Assembly: GCA_947646735.1 (NCBI GenBank)
Contig: CANTFK010000275.1
Span: 1-64,000, forward strand
Direction of reading: 5' to 3'
Length of the DNA: 64,000 nucleotides
From: Peronospora farinosa
Taxonomy: Eukaryota > Oomycota > Peronosporomycetes > Peronosporales > Peronosporaceae
Of the stretch, positions 1 through 10,326 are shown piece after piece; within the stretch, counting starts at the first letter, position 1; the number at the start of each line of letters is the position of its first letter. The notes beneath the pieces are model-generated. The model searched no databases and was not told the DNA's origin. It worked only from the letters and a program-made list of their open reading frames with translations. A program made the translations under genes and the position numbers.

Positions 1-675
1 GTGGTGAACACTGGACGTCGAGAATCAGGACCTCGGAGATGGAGATGTCGGATTCAGAGTCACTATCAGCGAGCAAGAGACCAAGTCAACGAGAATATAC
101 GGGCGGCTAGTTAGGCTCAAGTGCAATCACATAATGAAGGGATAGTCGGCCACGAAATTCAGCCAGGGTCCCGGGTATGGCTATACTTAGACCGGGTGAA
201 AGAAGGGTATGCCAAGAAATTGGTCCACCTCCCGCACGGACCATTCCGAGTTCGGGAACTAGTCGGAGATCATGCAGTACGTTTAGAGTTACGAGGTACA
301 GAATACAGACTATTCCCAATCGTGCACATTTCCAAGCTCAAGCCCGTCAGAGAGCTCCCAGATCGACCTAACAGCGAGCTGAAAGTGGATAGAGCAGATC
401 GAGTCGACTTCGATGAATGTCTGTTACCAGAAGACAGCTGGGTGCGGGAATTGGAAGAAGGCGAGTATGAAGTCGAAGAAATTTTAGAGAGTCGTACCGG
501 CAAGAAGACTTGGTATGGGAGGCAACAACGAGAATTCCTCGTGCAATGGAAGGGGCACCCTGGCCCCTTGTGGGTGGACGAAGTGGATCCGAATTGCGGA
601 GCTTTACTCCGGGACTTCGAGCGCAAAAAGACAAGCCATAATGGCTTCGAAGTAATGCATAGCCGTGAAAAGTAG
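1..675 (+). pseudogene. Gypsy pol C-terminus: integrase tail and chromodomain
   Basis: The frame starting at base 1 reads through the end of a Ty3/Gypsy integrase (motif ARDQVNEN near residues 26-33), is broken by one TAG at 112-114, and continues to TAG at 673-675. The second part has the GPY/F-type segment (HGPFRVREL) and a chromodomain-like end (FLVQWKGH). The chromodomain normally steers integration into chromatin. Amino-acid content is well preserved on both sides of the stop, so this is a lightly damaged copy. The upstream integrase, RT and gag are off the left edge. Confidence 0.85.
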
Positions 676-1265
676 CAGACGGTAGCAAGATTCTTAGAAG
701 GTATACCGGGCCCATCATTGATAGACCTGGTCCCTCATTAATCAAACCAATCTCTCGTTGGTAGCCCTGGGTCGCCTATGGGGAGACCTCGACCTTTCAC
801 GAGTCCGGTGTATAGAAGAATGGAGAACAAAGGAGGAAGATTGTCAGGATCACCTGGAACATAGGAAAGTATGGCAGAGGAGACGGAAGATGGACAAGCG
901 CACAAAAATAGGATCGAAGATAATGAAGGTTCGTGTTCAAAGGAAGACCTAAACGGGTGGCACAAACTTACCTTTGAGGCGTTGGACTACAGCTCCAGGA
1001 TGGGGTACAGAAGACAACCGATATTGGGTGAGCCACGGCCACGCGGAATCCGACACCCGAAGGGCCTCAAGCAGGTTGACTGGGTCCGACCCCTCTTCAC
1101 GACCAGGGAACCAATTAACCACAGGCGAGCTCGAGGAAGATGACGGAAGAAAGGGTCCAGGAGAATGCCGAGATCGCAGCGGCCCTTGCTCATCCCAATG
1201 AAGATAAGGTCGACCACCTCCCGCCACGCTCGAGTCGCCCGACTCCGACGCTTCTTCCGCGTGTT
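676..1265. other. C1 region between chromodomain and antisense ORF
   Basis: Bases about 700-800 hold degenerate units of the 'gtagacc..ggtccctcatt' minisatellite seen in the C-family LTRs. On the minus strand an open frame (949 to about 1264) continues the antisense ORF of this element after a frame change. It is rich in Ser, Pro and acidic residues. No sense-strand gene is recognised. Confidence 0.5.
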
Positions 1266-2747
1266 TTAGTAGGACGCGAGGAAAGAATTCGCGCGCGCTT
1301 GGTCCTTGGAGATCCACAGGCAGTGGGTCGCCTCCCAAAGTACTTGACTATGCTCTTCGTCAAACTGAATGTAAGCCGCTGCAAACTGGGCAAAACAGCC
1401 AGCAGGTCGGAAGGAAACGGTTTGCATGGGGACACGAGCTTCCACCCAAGGTTCCGCCGCCAGCAGTTTCTGGATCATCGAAGAGTTCACCTTTGACTTC
1501 TTCCACTTGGGGGGGCGGTCGTGGTTTTCGTTTGGAGGACCGAACCAACTCCAAGGTAGATCCAGCTGGTCGACCAAGTCTGTGGAAGACATTGTTACAA
1601 TGCACCAAGAATTGACCAGGTCTACCGGCCAAGGTGCCACTTCCGCGGCGGAGAAGGTCTTCGACTGCATGTACCCGGGGATCATGGCGTCTCTGGGAAG
1701 CAGGCTGGAGTCGGCCAAAGGGGGCGAAGTGTTGTCCGCAACAGTAGGCGTGTTCTTGTCTTTCTCCGCAGACGACTCGGTCTCCGAGTCCGATGTCCCG
1801 AACATCGCCCGTTTCAACGAGAGGCCGGTAGCCGAGGTGGACCTCGATGGAGGAGCGGACGTCGGCATAAGACGTACAGGGTTCGTACTGGTGGGGCGCC
1901 GATTAGCAGAGCGAGACTCGGCCAGAGCCGCCCGAAGTGTCTCGCTGTCGTCGCTGAGGTCGTCGTCCGGAAACTCCAGCACGACAGGAGAACGACTACC
2001 AGAGACCGCCGACAGCGGTATAGCAGAGGCGTCGGGCCTCGGAGGCTTGGGAACTTTGGCAGGTACACGGGGTGAAGGCCTCCTGGACCGTTTACCAAGA
2101 GCTTTCGCCGGCCTCGAAGGGGAACATACGGCCGGGGGCGAAGCTGCCGAAGGAGGAGCTGGTCCCGGAGGTGGCCCATCGGAGAATTCGACGTGATCAA
2201 GCTCTGCAGCAAGAAGCGAGTAGCGGCTTCGAATGTGGTCGATCTTCCATCGCAGGCGATCTACCAGTGTCGTCTCGCGCTGAAGAGCTTCGCGGAGTTG
2301 GACCACCAGCCAGGAATTATCGCGTAACGTCTCTTCCAGGCGCTCACAACTAGTGACCAATAAGGTAGCCGAAGTGGGAACGACACTTAGCCGACCCTCG
2401 CAGTCCTCTATGCGGTGGGAGTGTGCGTCCACGAGAGCTTGTAGTTCCTGCAGAGCTACACGCACGTTGACTGGCGCGGAAGACGGATTGTTAATAATGG
2501 AGACCGGCAAGACAGGAGGATCTGCCGTCCCGGCAGGAGGCAAAGCGGTGAAAACAGGAGAGCTGTCAACGACGACAGTTGCGACAGAACTCAACGGTGA
2601 AGACACCGGCCCGGGAAGGTCGGCCAAGGACGCCTTTTCGCATAGAGAGTCAACCGAAGGCGCGACGACGATCGAGGTCGGCCCTTCAGACGGTGGGTCA
2701 GCATACGGTGGGTCAGCATACGGTGAGTCATAACCAGGGGAAGACAT
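1266..2747 (-). CDS. Antisense ORF of Gypsy element C1 (unknown function)
   Basis: This open frame on the strand opposite to pol reads from ATG at 2745-2747 (starting MSSPGYDSPYADPP) to a stop at 1266, about 493 aa. The frame is open further upstream to 2912, but that part lies inside the LTR, so the ATG at 2747 is preferred. The protein is Pro/Ser-rich, with a central Leu-rich, coiled-coil-like segment, a basic stretch (GKRSRRPSP) and acidic runs (DDDLSDDSET). It ends in a Trp-rich globular part (LPWSWFGPP, WVEARVP). I recall similar proteins predicted near Gypsy elements in Phytophthora genomes, but no function. The C-terminus looks cut short by a frameshift, since a related-looking frame continues from 1264 to 949. 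It has no gag, protease, RT or integrase motif. Confidence 0.6.
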   Translation of the reverse strand: MSSPGYDSPYADPPYADPPSEGPTSIVVAPSVDSLCEKASLADLPGPVSSPLSSVATVVVDSSPVFTALPPAGTADPPVLPVSIINNPSSAPVNVRVALQELQALVDAHSHRIEDCEGRLSVVPTSATLLVTSCERLEETLRDNSWLVVQLREALQRETTLVDRLRWKIDHIRSRYSLLAAELDHVEFSDGPPPGPAPPSAASPPAVCSPSRPAKALGKRSRRPSPRVPAKVPKPPRPDASAIPLSAVSGSRSPVVLEFPDDDLSDDSETLRAALAESRSANRRPTSTNPVRLMPTSAPPSRSTSATGLSLKRAMFGTSDSETESSAEKDKNTPTVADNTSPPLADSSLLPRDAMIPGYMQSKTFSAAEVAPWPVDLVNSWCIVTMSSTDLVDQLDLPWSWFGPPNENHDRPPKWKKSKVNSSMIQKLLAAEPWVEARVPMQTVSFRPAGCFAQFAAAYIQFDEEHSQVLWEATHCLWISKDQARANSFLASY

Positions 2748-2874
2748 GGCTGGAAAGACATGAGTTAGAAATGGACAATCAACAAAGAGGACAGTAAAGG
2801 ACCTACGTGACGAAGGAAGTAAAGAAATGCGCGTGCTCAATCCGTTGTACGGATGAGCAAGTGCAGGGGGCGGC

Positions 2875-4030
2875 TGTGATGAAGTTCTGTTTTTGTGATT
2901 AGGGGACCCCATAAATCAGTTGGATTCGGAGTATAGACCGTGGGTAAGGGACAGGAGACCAGAGAGACAGGGGCCTCGAAGGAGAGCGACCGTTGGTGGA
3001 GAACAATACGCAGGACCCACAGAAGAAAAATCAGTATCAGGGTACCGGTTAACCGGTACCAAAGGGAGTTGATCATGGCCCTTCATTGATCGACCTAGCC
3101 CCTCGTTTGTAGACCCGGGTCCCTCATAGATCGACCTGGGTCCCTCATTGGTCGACCCGGTCCCTCATCGGTCGACCCGGTCCCTCATTGGTCGACCCGG
3201 TTCCTCATTGGTCGACTCGGTCCCTCGCTGGTAGACCATGGTCCCTCATTGGTCGACCTGGTCCCCCATTGGTCGACTCGGTCCCTCGTTGGTAGACCTG
3301 GGTCCCGGCGATCGACCTCGGCCCTTCGGGGTTCAGTCACTCCGGACCAGTTAATATAAGGATCAGAACAGTCGACGCAAGGAATCAGAGCTTCTGGAAA
3401 GGATATAGTAAAGGAGTTAAAAGGATAAGACTATATTGAAACTACTCAATTTGCGATCTACGTGGCACGACTCCGTCATCCAAGAAGAACTTGCCCTAAT
3501 TTTCTCACTGTTCCGGGAAAGGATATATTTTGGCCTCCCGTTGAAGACAGTTGTGTAGCGAAGTTCAAGTGCGAATAGATCTCCAGGATATATTTGGCCT
3601 GTGAGCTCGTTCGAGTAGGAACACCCCCCAATACCCGCTATCGGAAGCGGTCTCCCTCACCTCAAGGTCCGGGAGCAACGTAAAGGTCAGGTGGTTCATA
3701 CCCCTGAAATAAGAAGGAAAAGGCCAGGGACGACAAGCGCCCTGAAGAATTTGGTTCTAAGCCTACTCTCGACAAGGTCGATCGAGTGGCCACCTACCGG
3801 ACCACCGAGTGAAGCATATCCACTCGAGGCCCCCCAGGTCTACCTTCCTCAAGGCAGACGTCTACATCTTCACCAAGTCCTCCGAAGAGTGCAACCCGCC
3901 AGCCGACGGGTACACAAGGTGAGAGAAGGTCCATACGCGGCATCGGGGTACCCCCTCCGACAGTCGGCAGTCCGGCACAGTAAGTGGTTTGGGGTCTCAT
4001 CATACAATTTTGAGAGTCCACTCCATCACA
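2875..4030 (+). repeat. 3' LTR of C1
   Basis: The LTR runs from TGTGATGAAG, right after the polypurine tract gcagggggcgg, to CTCCATCACA. About 1156 bp. It shares its 3' two thirds with the C2 LTRs (25547-26725 and 28196-29497): the GATCTACGTGGCACGACTCC block, the GGATATATTTTGGCC block and the terminal CCACTCCAnCACA. The U3 part holds a minisatellite. Confidence 0.85.
3070..3335 (+). repeat. LTR minisatellite, about 20-bp units
   Basis: About 13 imperfect head-to-tail units of the form GGTCGACCCGGTCCCTCATT. Variants swap GTCGACC for GTAGACC and CCCGG for CTGGG. Many units carry a GTCGAC palindrome. The array lies in the U3 part of the C1 LTR, and comparable arrays occur in the C2 LTRs. Confidence 0.9.
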
Positions 4031-4696
4031 TGTCCATGAGGTGCGTGATAATACACGACGCCGATGCCTAGCCATCTGCACGTAGTCGCGCATCACTATT
4101 TACCCTTTCGCATAGGCAGAAATTTTAAACGCACCACTTTTTTCCTCTTGCGGTGGCTCGAAGGTACGACGAAGGTCGTCCTGGATGGTATTCATGGAAA
4201 GGAACGTGCGGCTTCTTCACAACGAGCTTACCAAAAACCCACTTTTTGGCTTTATCAGTGAGGCGGGATAGAAGGAAGTTGACCTTTGCCTGGGGTGCCT
4301 CAAGAAGTCAAGAGGCGATGCCAATGAAACCTTCTCGGAACCATCGATTCAGCAACAACCGGTCTTTACATTTTTCTGAGTAGGAGGAGGATTCCATCTT
4401 CACGGCCTCATTACGTGAAGGCCGCGAAGGAGTTAAGCCTCGCCGGTTGCATTCGGCGAGCTCACGTGCCATAAACTCATGTATGTCGAGATGTTGCGCA
4501 TCAGGGGTCGCTGATCTCATCAACGACGCGACGAATGCCTCTCCCGATATCGCCGCGAGGCGATTAAGGGCGTCTTACTCAACACCAGTAAGATGGGGGA
4601 AGGTCGCGTGCTCCAGAAATAAATTTGGAGCGCCAACGTACGACGATTCACTCATCCCAAACTCGGGCATAGAAAAGACTACGAAGTGCTACCAGA
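4031..4696 (-). pseudogene. Gypsy B1 gag, 5' part, cut by C1
   Basis: This is the inverse complement of 22151-22830 (B2 leader and gag), with near-identical sequence. Both copies share an in-frame TAA early in gag and a TGA after the residues GFIGIAS. The gag frame then continues with the same capsid-like segment. C1 is inserted just past the block that encodes the [12 protein letters not shown] motif in B2. The rest of B1 lies beyond the left edge. Confidence 0.8.
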
Positions 4697-5036
4697 TGTA
4701 ACGGGGCTAGAACGTACCGTTACTATCTTACACGCGCGCTCGAGGAAGACTCAAGCCCAAGCATTAGGTATTAAGTAATACTAACTCTGATTTTTATTTT
4801 GGTTTTAATTCGTACTAATTACGAAGATTTGAGTCGTAATAAATACGACAGTGTTTCCGCCTTTCGGGAACCACAAAATTTCAGGTTGATTTATCTTGGT
4901 CCATATTGGGACTTTAGGCCCAATAATAAACTAATAATAAATTACCACGCTGTGCCCGCTATTCGGGCCCAGCACCTGCCTACATATGTAATTGCTTATT
5001 AATGTTAATACTATGTGTGTAATGTAGTCCATTACA
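4697..5036 (-). repeat. 5' LTR of Gypsy B1
   Basis: A 340-bp LTR on the minus strand from TGTAATGGAC (5036) to CCCCGTTACA (4697). It matches the B2 5' LTR (21810-22150) along its whole length. The primer binding site follows at once on the minus strand (TCTGGTAGCACTTCGTAG). On its right side it abuts D pol, so B1 is inserted in D. Confidence 0.85.
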
Positions 5037-5972
5037 CTTATTTCCTCAGGCTCGATGAAACCCATTTTATAGACTTCTTCTAGCTGTGGTAGGGCAACCA
5101 CAGCGATATCCTCTATGATTAACTCTCCAGTTGATCTAGGATTACCGTGTTGCCTCTTCTGGGCAACCGGTTTACTCTTCGGTGAATGCTGCCCTCTAGG
5201 CAAGCATTTATGTCTCGATACGCTCAACTTATTCTAGTGTAGAACTTTTGGCGCTGCCTGGGCTCGTGCACAGCCGCCGGCCGCTTGCTCCACAGCGTGA
5301 CTGTCTGTCACGCTGAGTTCTTATGCAGTCGTACTAACGACCAAGCCACAAGTGAGGCCATCCCACTCACTCGTAGTACATTCACACGCTTGTGAACGCT
5401 CCAAGACGTTCATCGGATGTCCATCGGATGAACAAGCGGCAGCCAACTTTACGGTTCGATGCTTCCAGCTGACCCATGGCTCGTACCTTCTGATTCATGG
5501 TAATCCTAGAATGACATCAAATTTGTCATCCAGGTCAAGTACGATGAAATCATCATCGTACTTTTTGCCATCAAGCGTGTAGTGAATTCCCACTACACGT
5601 TTCTTTACTGTTACGGATGCGCCAGTTGCAAGGCGCACCGTCATCCTCGTTGAAGTGGTCTCGCGCTCAACATATATGAGCCTACGATCATCTAGCGATT
5701 GGCGTCGAAAAAAGTTGTTTGACGCCTCCTAATCAACTAGGGCGCGAAGTGACATGTTCTTTGTCACTTCGATCTTCAATGTGATGAAGGATACCTCATC
5801 ACTGGGAGCGGCAACACACAGTGATTGTGTGTTGAGAGCAGCCCTCGTCAAGAGTCCCGCAAACCCTCTTGACGTTGCTAGATCAGTAGGGCGCTCCGCC
5901 CCTACTGACCCCGACCGTTTTTGATGGTCCACCACGTTGTTGTGATTTTGAAGCAGCGTGGGTCCCACGTCT
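5037..5972 (-). pseudogene. Gypsy D protease region, broken
   Basis: The minus-strand frame gives a retropepsin-like fold: LRALVD at the start of the active site, then EASNNFF, a middle strand with YTLDGKKYDDDF, and the C-terminal signature VILGLP. The catalytic triad position reads Asp-stop-Glu: TAG at 5729-5731, followed by GAG where Gly is expected. A second stop lies in the W of the usual LPWL motif near 5505. The frame starts inside the end of gag (overlap to 6046), as in gag-pol frameshift layouts. Past about 5228 the spacer before RT is seen (IEDIAVVALPQLEE), then B1 interrupts. Confidence 0.75.
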
Positions 5973-7031
5973 CTAGCCCTTCTTGGAAGACGATCGATCG
6001 TCACTCCCAGTGTTACGAGACACTGGGCGTGGGGCACTACACTCATAAACGTAGTTACCCATCTTTTGACAGCAATTGCACTTTTGCAGTCTCTTGTATC
6101 CTGGAGGGCGAGGTCGCTCGCTCTCTACTTTGGAGAGGTACATTGGTTCTGGACCTCCGCCCTCCTGTCGTCTCGGTGGAAGATAGGATCCCGAGTGGAC
6201 GTGAGCCTGTTGTAGGCTAAAGTCCTCCTGTTCCGCTGCATAGATCTCTTGATCCAGCGATTCTAATTCCAAGCGAAAGACGTGGGTCTTGACGGGACCG
6301 TCCGTCAGACCCTTGATAAACACAGTAACCTGCAAGTGTTCATCGATTAAGTTCAGTACGATACAGCTAACGAGGTATCGTACGTGTTGGGGGTAAACGT
6401 GTATATCACGCTTACCCTGTTTCAAATCCAGGAGCTCAGCCCGAGCCCTACATTTGGCGCGAGGCGGTTCAAACGTGTGTTTGAGCCGCGCCTTGAAGAC
6501 GTCATACGTTGGGAAAACGTATGGGTCGTGCAGTTTGAGCCCTAAGGCCCAAGCTTTGGCACGTCCTGCCAAGTTCGACATGGCGAACTTGACCTTCATC
6601 GCATCGTCATCGATGCGACGAGCCTCAATGGCATCGTCGAGCTCGACGAACCATCTTAACAAGGAGTCGCTTTCGACTGCCTTGTACTTGAAGACATCAA
6701 TCTTCAAGGACTCGGGTCGACGTGTATACGCCGACCCGGCGGCAACAGCACTAGCCTGCTGTTGTCTCAACAGTTTAGACTGTTGATCACCCTGCTGCTT
6801 CAACAAGTCAGCTTGTTGAGCGCCTTGTTCTCTCAACAGTTCAACCTGTTGAGAACCTTGCTTATGTAGCAAGGTGAGTTTCTTTACAACTTCGTCAAGT
6901 TCATGTTGTATAAACTTGGCGATGGTTGCATGTTGGTCGTCTCCGCTAAGAGAGAGCAACATGGCACCAACGGCAGGGTTGCCGATGGTTTCAGCCATAC
7001 GTTGAACCGCATTCCATTCGAGATCACTCAT
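5973..7031 (-). CDS. Gag protein of Gypsy element D
   Basis: An intact 352-aa frame starting MSDLEWNAVQRMAET. It has a Gln-rich repeated coiled-coil segment (LLREQGAQQADLLKQQGDQQ, residues about 60-90). The retrotransposon gag (capsid) domain follows, with the conserved block KVKFAMSNLAGRAKAW (about 145-165), and then a C-terminal zinc-knuckle region. The knuckle reads CNCCQKMGNYVYEC: the usual His is Asn (codon AAC at 6054-6056), so zinc binding is doubtful. The leader and primer site (TGGTAGCACTTCGTGG) lie just upstream, followed by the D LTR. The length is typical for this family. It overlaps the protease frame by 74 nt. Confidence 0.85.
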   Translation of the reverse strand: MSDLEWNAVQRMAETIGNPAVGAMLLSLSGDDQHATIAKFIQHELDEVVKKLTLLHKQGSQQVELLREQGAQQADLLKQQGDQQSKLLRQQQASAVAAGSAYTRRPESLKIDVFKYKAVESDSLLRWFVELDDAIEARRIDDDAMKVKFAMSNLAGRAKAWALGLKLHDPYVFPTYDVFKARLKHTFEPPRAKCRARAELLDLKQGKRDIHVYPQHVRYLVSCIVLNLIDEHLQVTVFIKGLTDGPVKTHVFRLELESLDQEIYAAEQEDFSLQQAHVHSGSYLPPRRQEGGGPEPMYLSKVESERPRPPGYKRLQKCNCCQKMGNYVYECSAPRPVSRNTGSDDRSSSKKG

Positions 7032-7131
7032 ATGGCGAATTTATCACGCGTTGCGGGATGACGTTCATCATCCGCTGATTCCATAGCGGATGGTGCGGTG
7101 GTCGCTAAACGGACCACGAAGTGCTACCAGA

Positions 7132-7500
7132 TGTTATGGGGCATCCTCTGACTATACTGATAACAATATCGTCTACCTCCACTGATAAAAGCGAAAGCAG
7201 GTGCCTCGAAACCTCACGTACAAGGACGGAAGCGGAGAATGCTATATGACTAAATGACGCACTTAGTTGTCAGGAAAATTGTAAATGTATTAAATATAGT
7301 TAAGTAATCTTTTCCTGGTCGGGTTGGGGCAACGCCCTCCCGGAAGGCTTGAGCTAGCTCGATGCTAGCTTAGACCTTAGACGGATACTTCCACGATATA
7401 GGTCAATTTTGATGGGCATCTTCCTCTGCACACCTCTTTTTTGCTGCTTTTACCCTCTGCCGCTAGCCAAGCCGCCATGCCAGAAACCCGGAGTCCCGGC
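7132..7500 (-). repeat. 5' LTR of Gypsy D (right end approximate)
   Basis: On the minus strand the LTR ends in CCCCATAACA directly before the primer site TCTGGTAGCACTTCGTGG. The first 200 bp resemble the LTR of element A at 37194 (shared GCAGGTGCCTC.AACCTCACGTAC). The outer end could not be fixed. Confidence 0.6.
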
Positions 7501-8296
7501 ATCTCCGCTTAGGTACGCTGGCGTAATCCTTTATTACCGGTTCAAGAAACAAGAGACCAGAGAGTGAGTGATAATTCGACGCATGCGAAAGTAAAACCAC
7601 TTTGGTGGCAAGACGGCTCGCGTAACGCGTTTACATACACATCTGATCGTTTAGTTCTATTAGATTATAATGTTAATTGGAACAAATAAGTACTTTGGCC
7701 AAAATTATAAAGAACGAATTGATTCCTTCACCATCAAATGGCGAAGTATATAAGCAGCCGCATACATTATCTCTCGTCGTACGTCTGCATTCGGTAAACA
7801 CAGTATCTACCGGTTTGGCATAAAACCTTGCATTTTACCCGATGTTGTCCCTTTAAAATTCGGTTGCAGACTATATGATCAGAGACATCTGCGGAAATCC
7901 CTAGCATATCGTTGTCTCCAGCACTGTGTCCAAATTCGCTAAGACGTAGTAAGCAAAGATTTTCAGCAGCGACGGCGGTGTAAGAGCTTCAATAGCAGAT
8001 CACCATGTAGAGTCTATCGATTGTCGGGCGTACTGCTCGTTATCTGCACGAATCGCGTTTTGTCTCGGTGTAAGGCTTGCTGTAAAACACCTCGCGGTGG
8101 CTTATTTGGTTCTCAGTGGTAATGCACCTTTCTCTACACCGAGGGAAACACAAAATTGCGAGGTCTGTGTGCGCATCTCACGTGTCATCGAATTCAACTG
8201 CCCACTTACGCACTGATGACAATGGTTGTATTGATGTTAAGACACTAAAGACAATCATCACAGTGGTGTACCATGTCGGACTGCAGGTGCACCTAC
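7501..8296. other. Non-coding stretch between D and the Copia element
   Basis: About 0.8 kb with no credible gene. It may include the rest of the D LTR and part of the truncated element E, which continues past the Copia insertion at 13418. A TATA-like GAAGTATATAAGC lies near 7745. Confidence 0.4.
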
Positions 8297-8549
8297 TGTT
8301 GAATTAAAAGAAGACAAACTGTAAAGTAAATATATATGATACTTAGCTTACTACCTTAAGCTACATCTAAGCCTGTCCTCATTAGATCTTCGTTACTGAC
8401 GTCATCTAATAATATGTCCGTTTATAACGTCATATTCTTTCAGGTATTGGCCTTTATCATATCTGTATTCTGTAACGTCAGGATACGAATATGATCTCAT
8501 ATAACGCCATTCACCTGTCCAACATGCATTCGGCGGTGTGTTAGTAACA
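8297..8549 (-). repeat. Copia 3' LTR
   Basis: Starts TGTTGAATTA and ends TTAGTAACA on the plus strand. It is about 95% alike with the right LTR over CTTAAGCTACATCTAAGCC and the following 200 bp. Confidence 0.85.
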
Positions 8550-10326
8550 CTCCCACTCACCGCTTATGCTGACTGCGCCTTGGTCCAATACCAATTGCTT
8601 TGAGCAAGTACTTAAGTCGCTAAGTCCCTAGTGCCTTGGTCAACATGTCTGCCAACTGGTTTACCATTGACTTGTACTTGACCACAATAATGTCTTGAGC
8701 CAATGAAGTGATGACGAATTTCAACGTGTTTGGTTCTGGTATTGTATCCTAAGTTGATTGCAAGTCCAATCGCATTTTAATTATCTTCATAGACCAAAGT
8801 CGCTCATACTTGCTCATGACCGAGATCCTTGAGCATCGCGCGGACCCATAGTACTTCCTGGGTACAAAGCACAAAGCCCTGTGCTCCACCTCTGCCGAGC
8901 TCAATGCCACCGTGAGCTGGTACTTGGACTTGAACACGACTGGTGCACCACCAATCATCACCATTATACCTGACACCGAGCGTCGATCGTCGATGTTGCT
9001 TCCCCAGTCCTCGACCGTGTATGCTGTTGCTTGAACCTCTTTTGCGCTGCCATCGTAGATAATGCCATAGTCTCTTGTTGTTTTGAGATATCGAAGAACA
9101 CGAATGGCAGCCTTCCAATGTTGCTGACTGAATTTTCCAAAAAAATTGAGAACTGTGTGATTATATACGCCACATCAGGTCGCGTACATGTTGTGATGTA
9201 TAGCAGACATCCAATTAACGACCTGTACGGTTTTTGACTGCGTTTCTTTTCTTTAATCGTTCGTCGCTGGTAATTGCATCTTTGACAGCTTCAATCCAGA
9301 CTCGCATGGGGTAACCACTGCCATGGCTTCATCTTGGTCAAACCGGCATACCACGTCATCGTAGAGCGAGTCTGACGAATCATTAGCGTAATGCCGTTGC
9401 GATCATGTTCGAACTCCATACCGATAATAAACTTGACCTCGCCCAGATTCTCCATCTTGAACGAATGTTTCAGTGATGTCTTGACTTCCTGGATCTTCTT
9501 ACTGATCTTGGCGGTGATGATCATGTCGTCGACGTAAAGACACACATAGACGAAGTTGCCATTGTTGACCTTAAAATAGGCAAACTGTCTGCTTCACTGC
9601 TCTGAAAACCAATTTGCAGGAACACAGCGTGGGTTGTCTTGTTCCATGTACTCGCAGCTTGTTTGATTCCGTAAATTGCCTTGTCCGATCTGCACATCAT
9701 CTTTTCAGCAATTGTTATGCCATTAGGTACTTCCATCTACACCTCTTCTTTGAGGTTACTGTTCAGAAACGCCGTGTCTGCATCCATCTGTTCGGTCACG
9801 TATCCCTTCGCCACCACCACATCCAGCACGACCCTGATCAAGTTCATCTTTTCTACGGGTGAGTACGTCTCAAAGAAGTCGACACTGAACTTTTGCTTAA
9901 GCCTTTTGCGACAAGTCGGTCCTTGTACCGCACCACCTGTCCGTGCTCGGTACGCTTATTAGTGAATACCCACCTGCATCCGTTTGTTCGGACGTTCTTC
10001 ATCTTCGAGATGATCCTCCATGAATCGTTCTCCAAATGAGCTTAAAGCTCAGCGCTCATAGCCTTCATTCATTCCTTGGCTTCGTCGCTTACCATGGCTT
10101 GTTGTTATGTCGTCGGTGCATCATCTTCATCACCAATACTTGCCGCATATATTATTACAGCTTCTGTAAGCAGGTTATCTTTATCAATACGAGGTCGTTT
10201 GGGTGACGGCGGATTGAAATGATCGTCATTGTCAGGATCATCGTCGCTATCCATCGTGTTCTCGTCAGCCATGATCAATCCATTCCCAAGAAGAAGAATT
10301 GGTTCTCTTGGACGTCGAGATCGTTC
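8550..10326 (-). pseudogene. Copia RT and RNase H, broken
   Basis: Minus-strand fragments in pol order. The linker after integrase (VQENQFFF) comes first. RT follows with NGCRWVFTNKR (about 9970), AIYGIKQAASTW (about 9650) and the catalytic YVDD in MCLYVDDMII (about 9540). RNase H is seen as APVVFKSKYQLTVALSSAEVEH (cited in part), about 8880-8950. Several frame changes and in-frame stops separate the pieces, so no functional polymerase can be made. Confidence 0.85.

Larger units (their letters stand above)
1..4030 (+). mobile_element. Ty3/Gypsy element C1, 3' half (5' part off the left edge)
   Basis: This is the 3' portion of a chromodomain Gypsy element. In order it holds the integrase end and chromodomain on the plus strand (1-675), a long antisense ORF (1266-2747, minus), a polypurine tract (about 2861-2870) and a 3' LTR (2875-4030). 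Right after the LTR the sequence becomes an inverted copy of Gypsy B gag, so C1 is inserted into element B1. The five bases after the LTR (tgtcc) are the candidate target duplication, but the partner lies outside the window. Confidence 0.85.

Noticed and set aside
1426..2353. Plus-strand open frames of 256 and 93 codons in element C1
   Set aside because: They lie opposite the longer antisense ORF and have composition that mirrors its codons; no known motif. I treat them as shadows.
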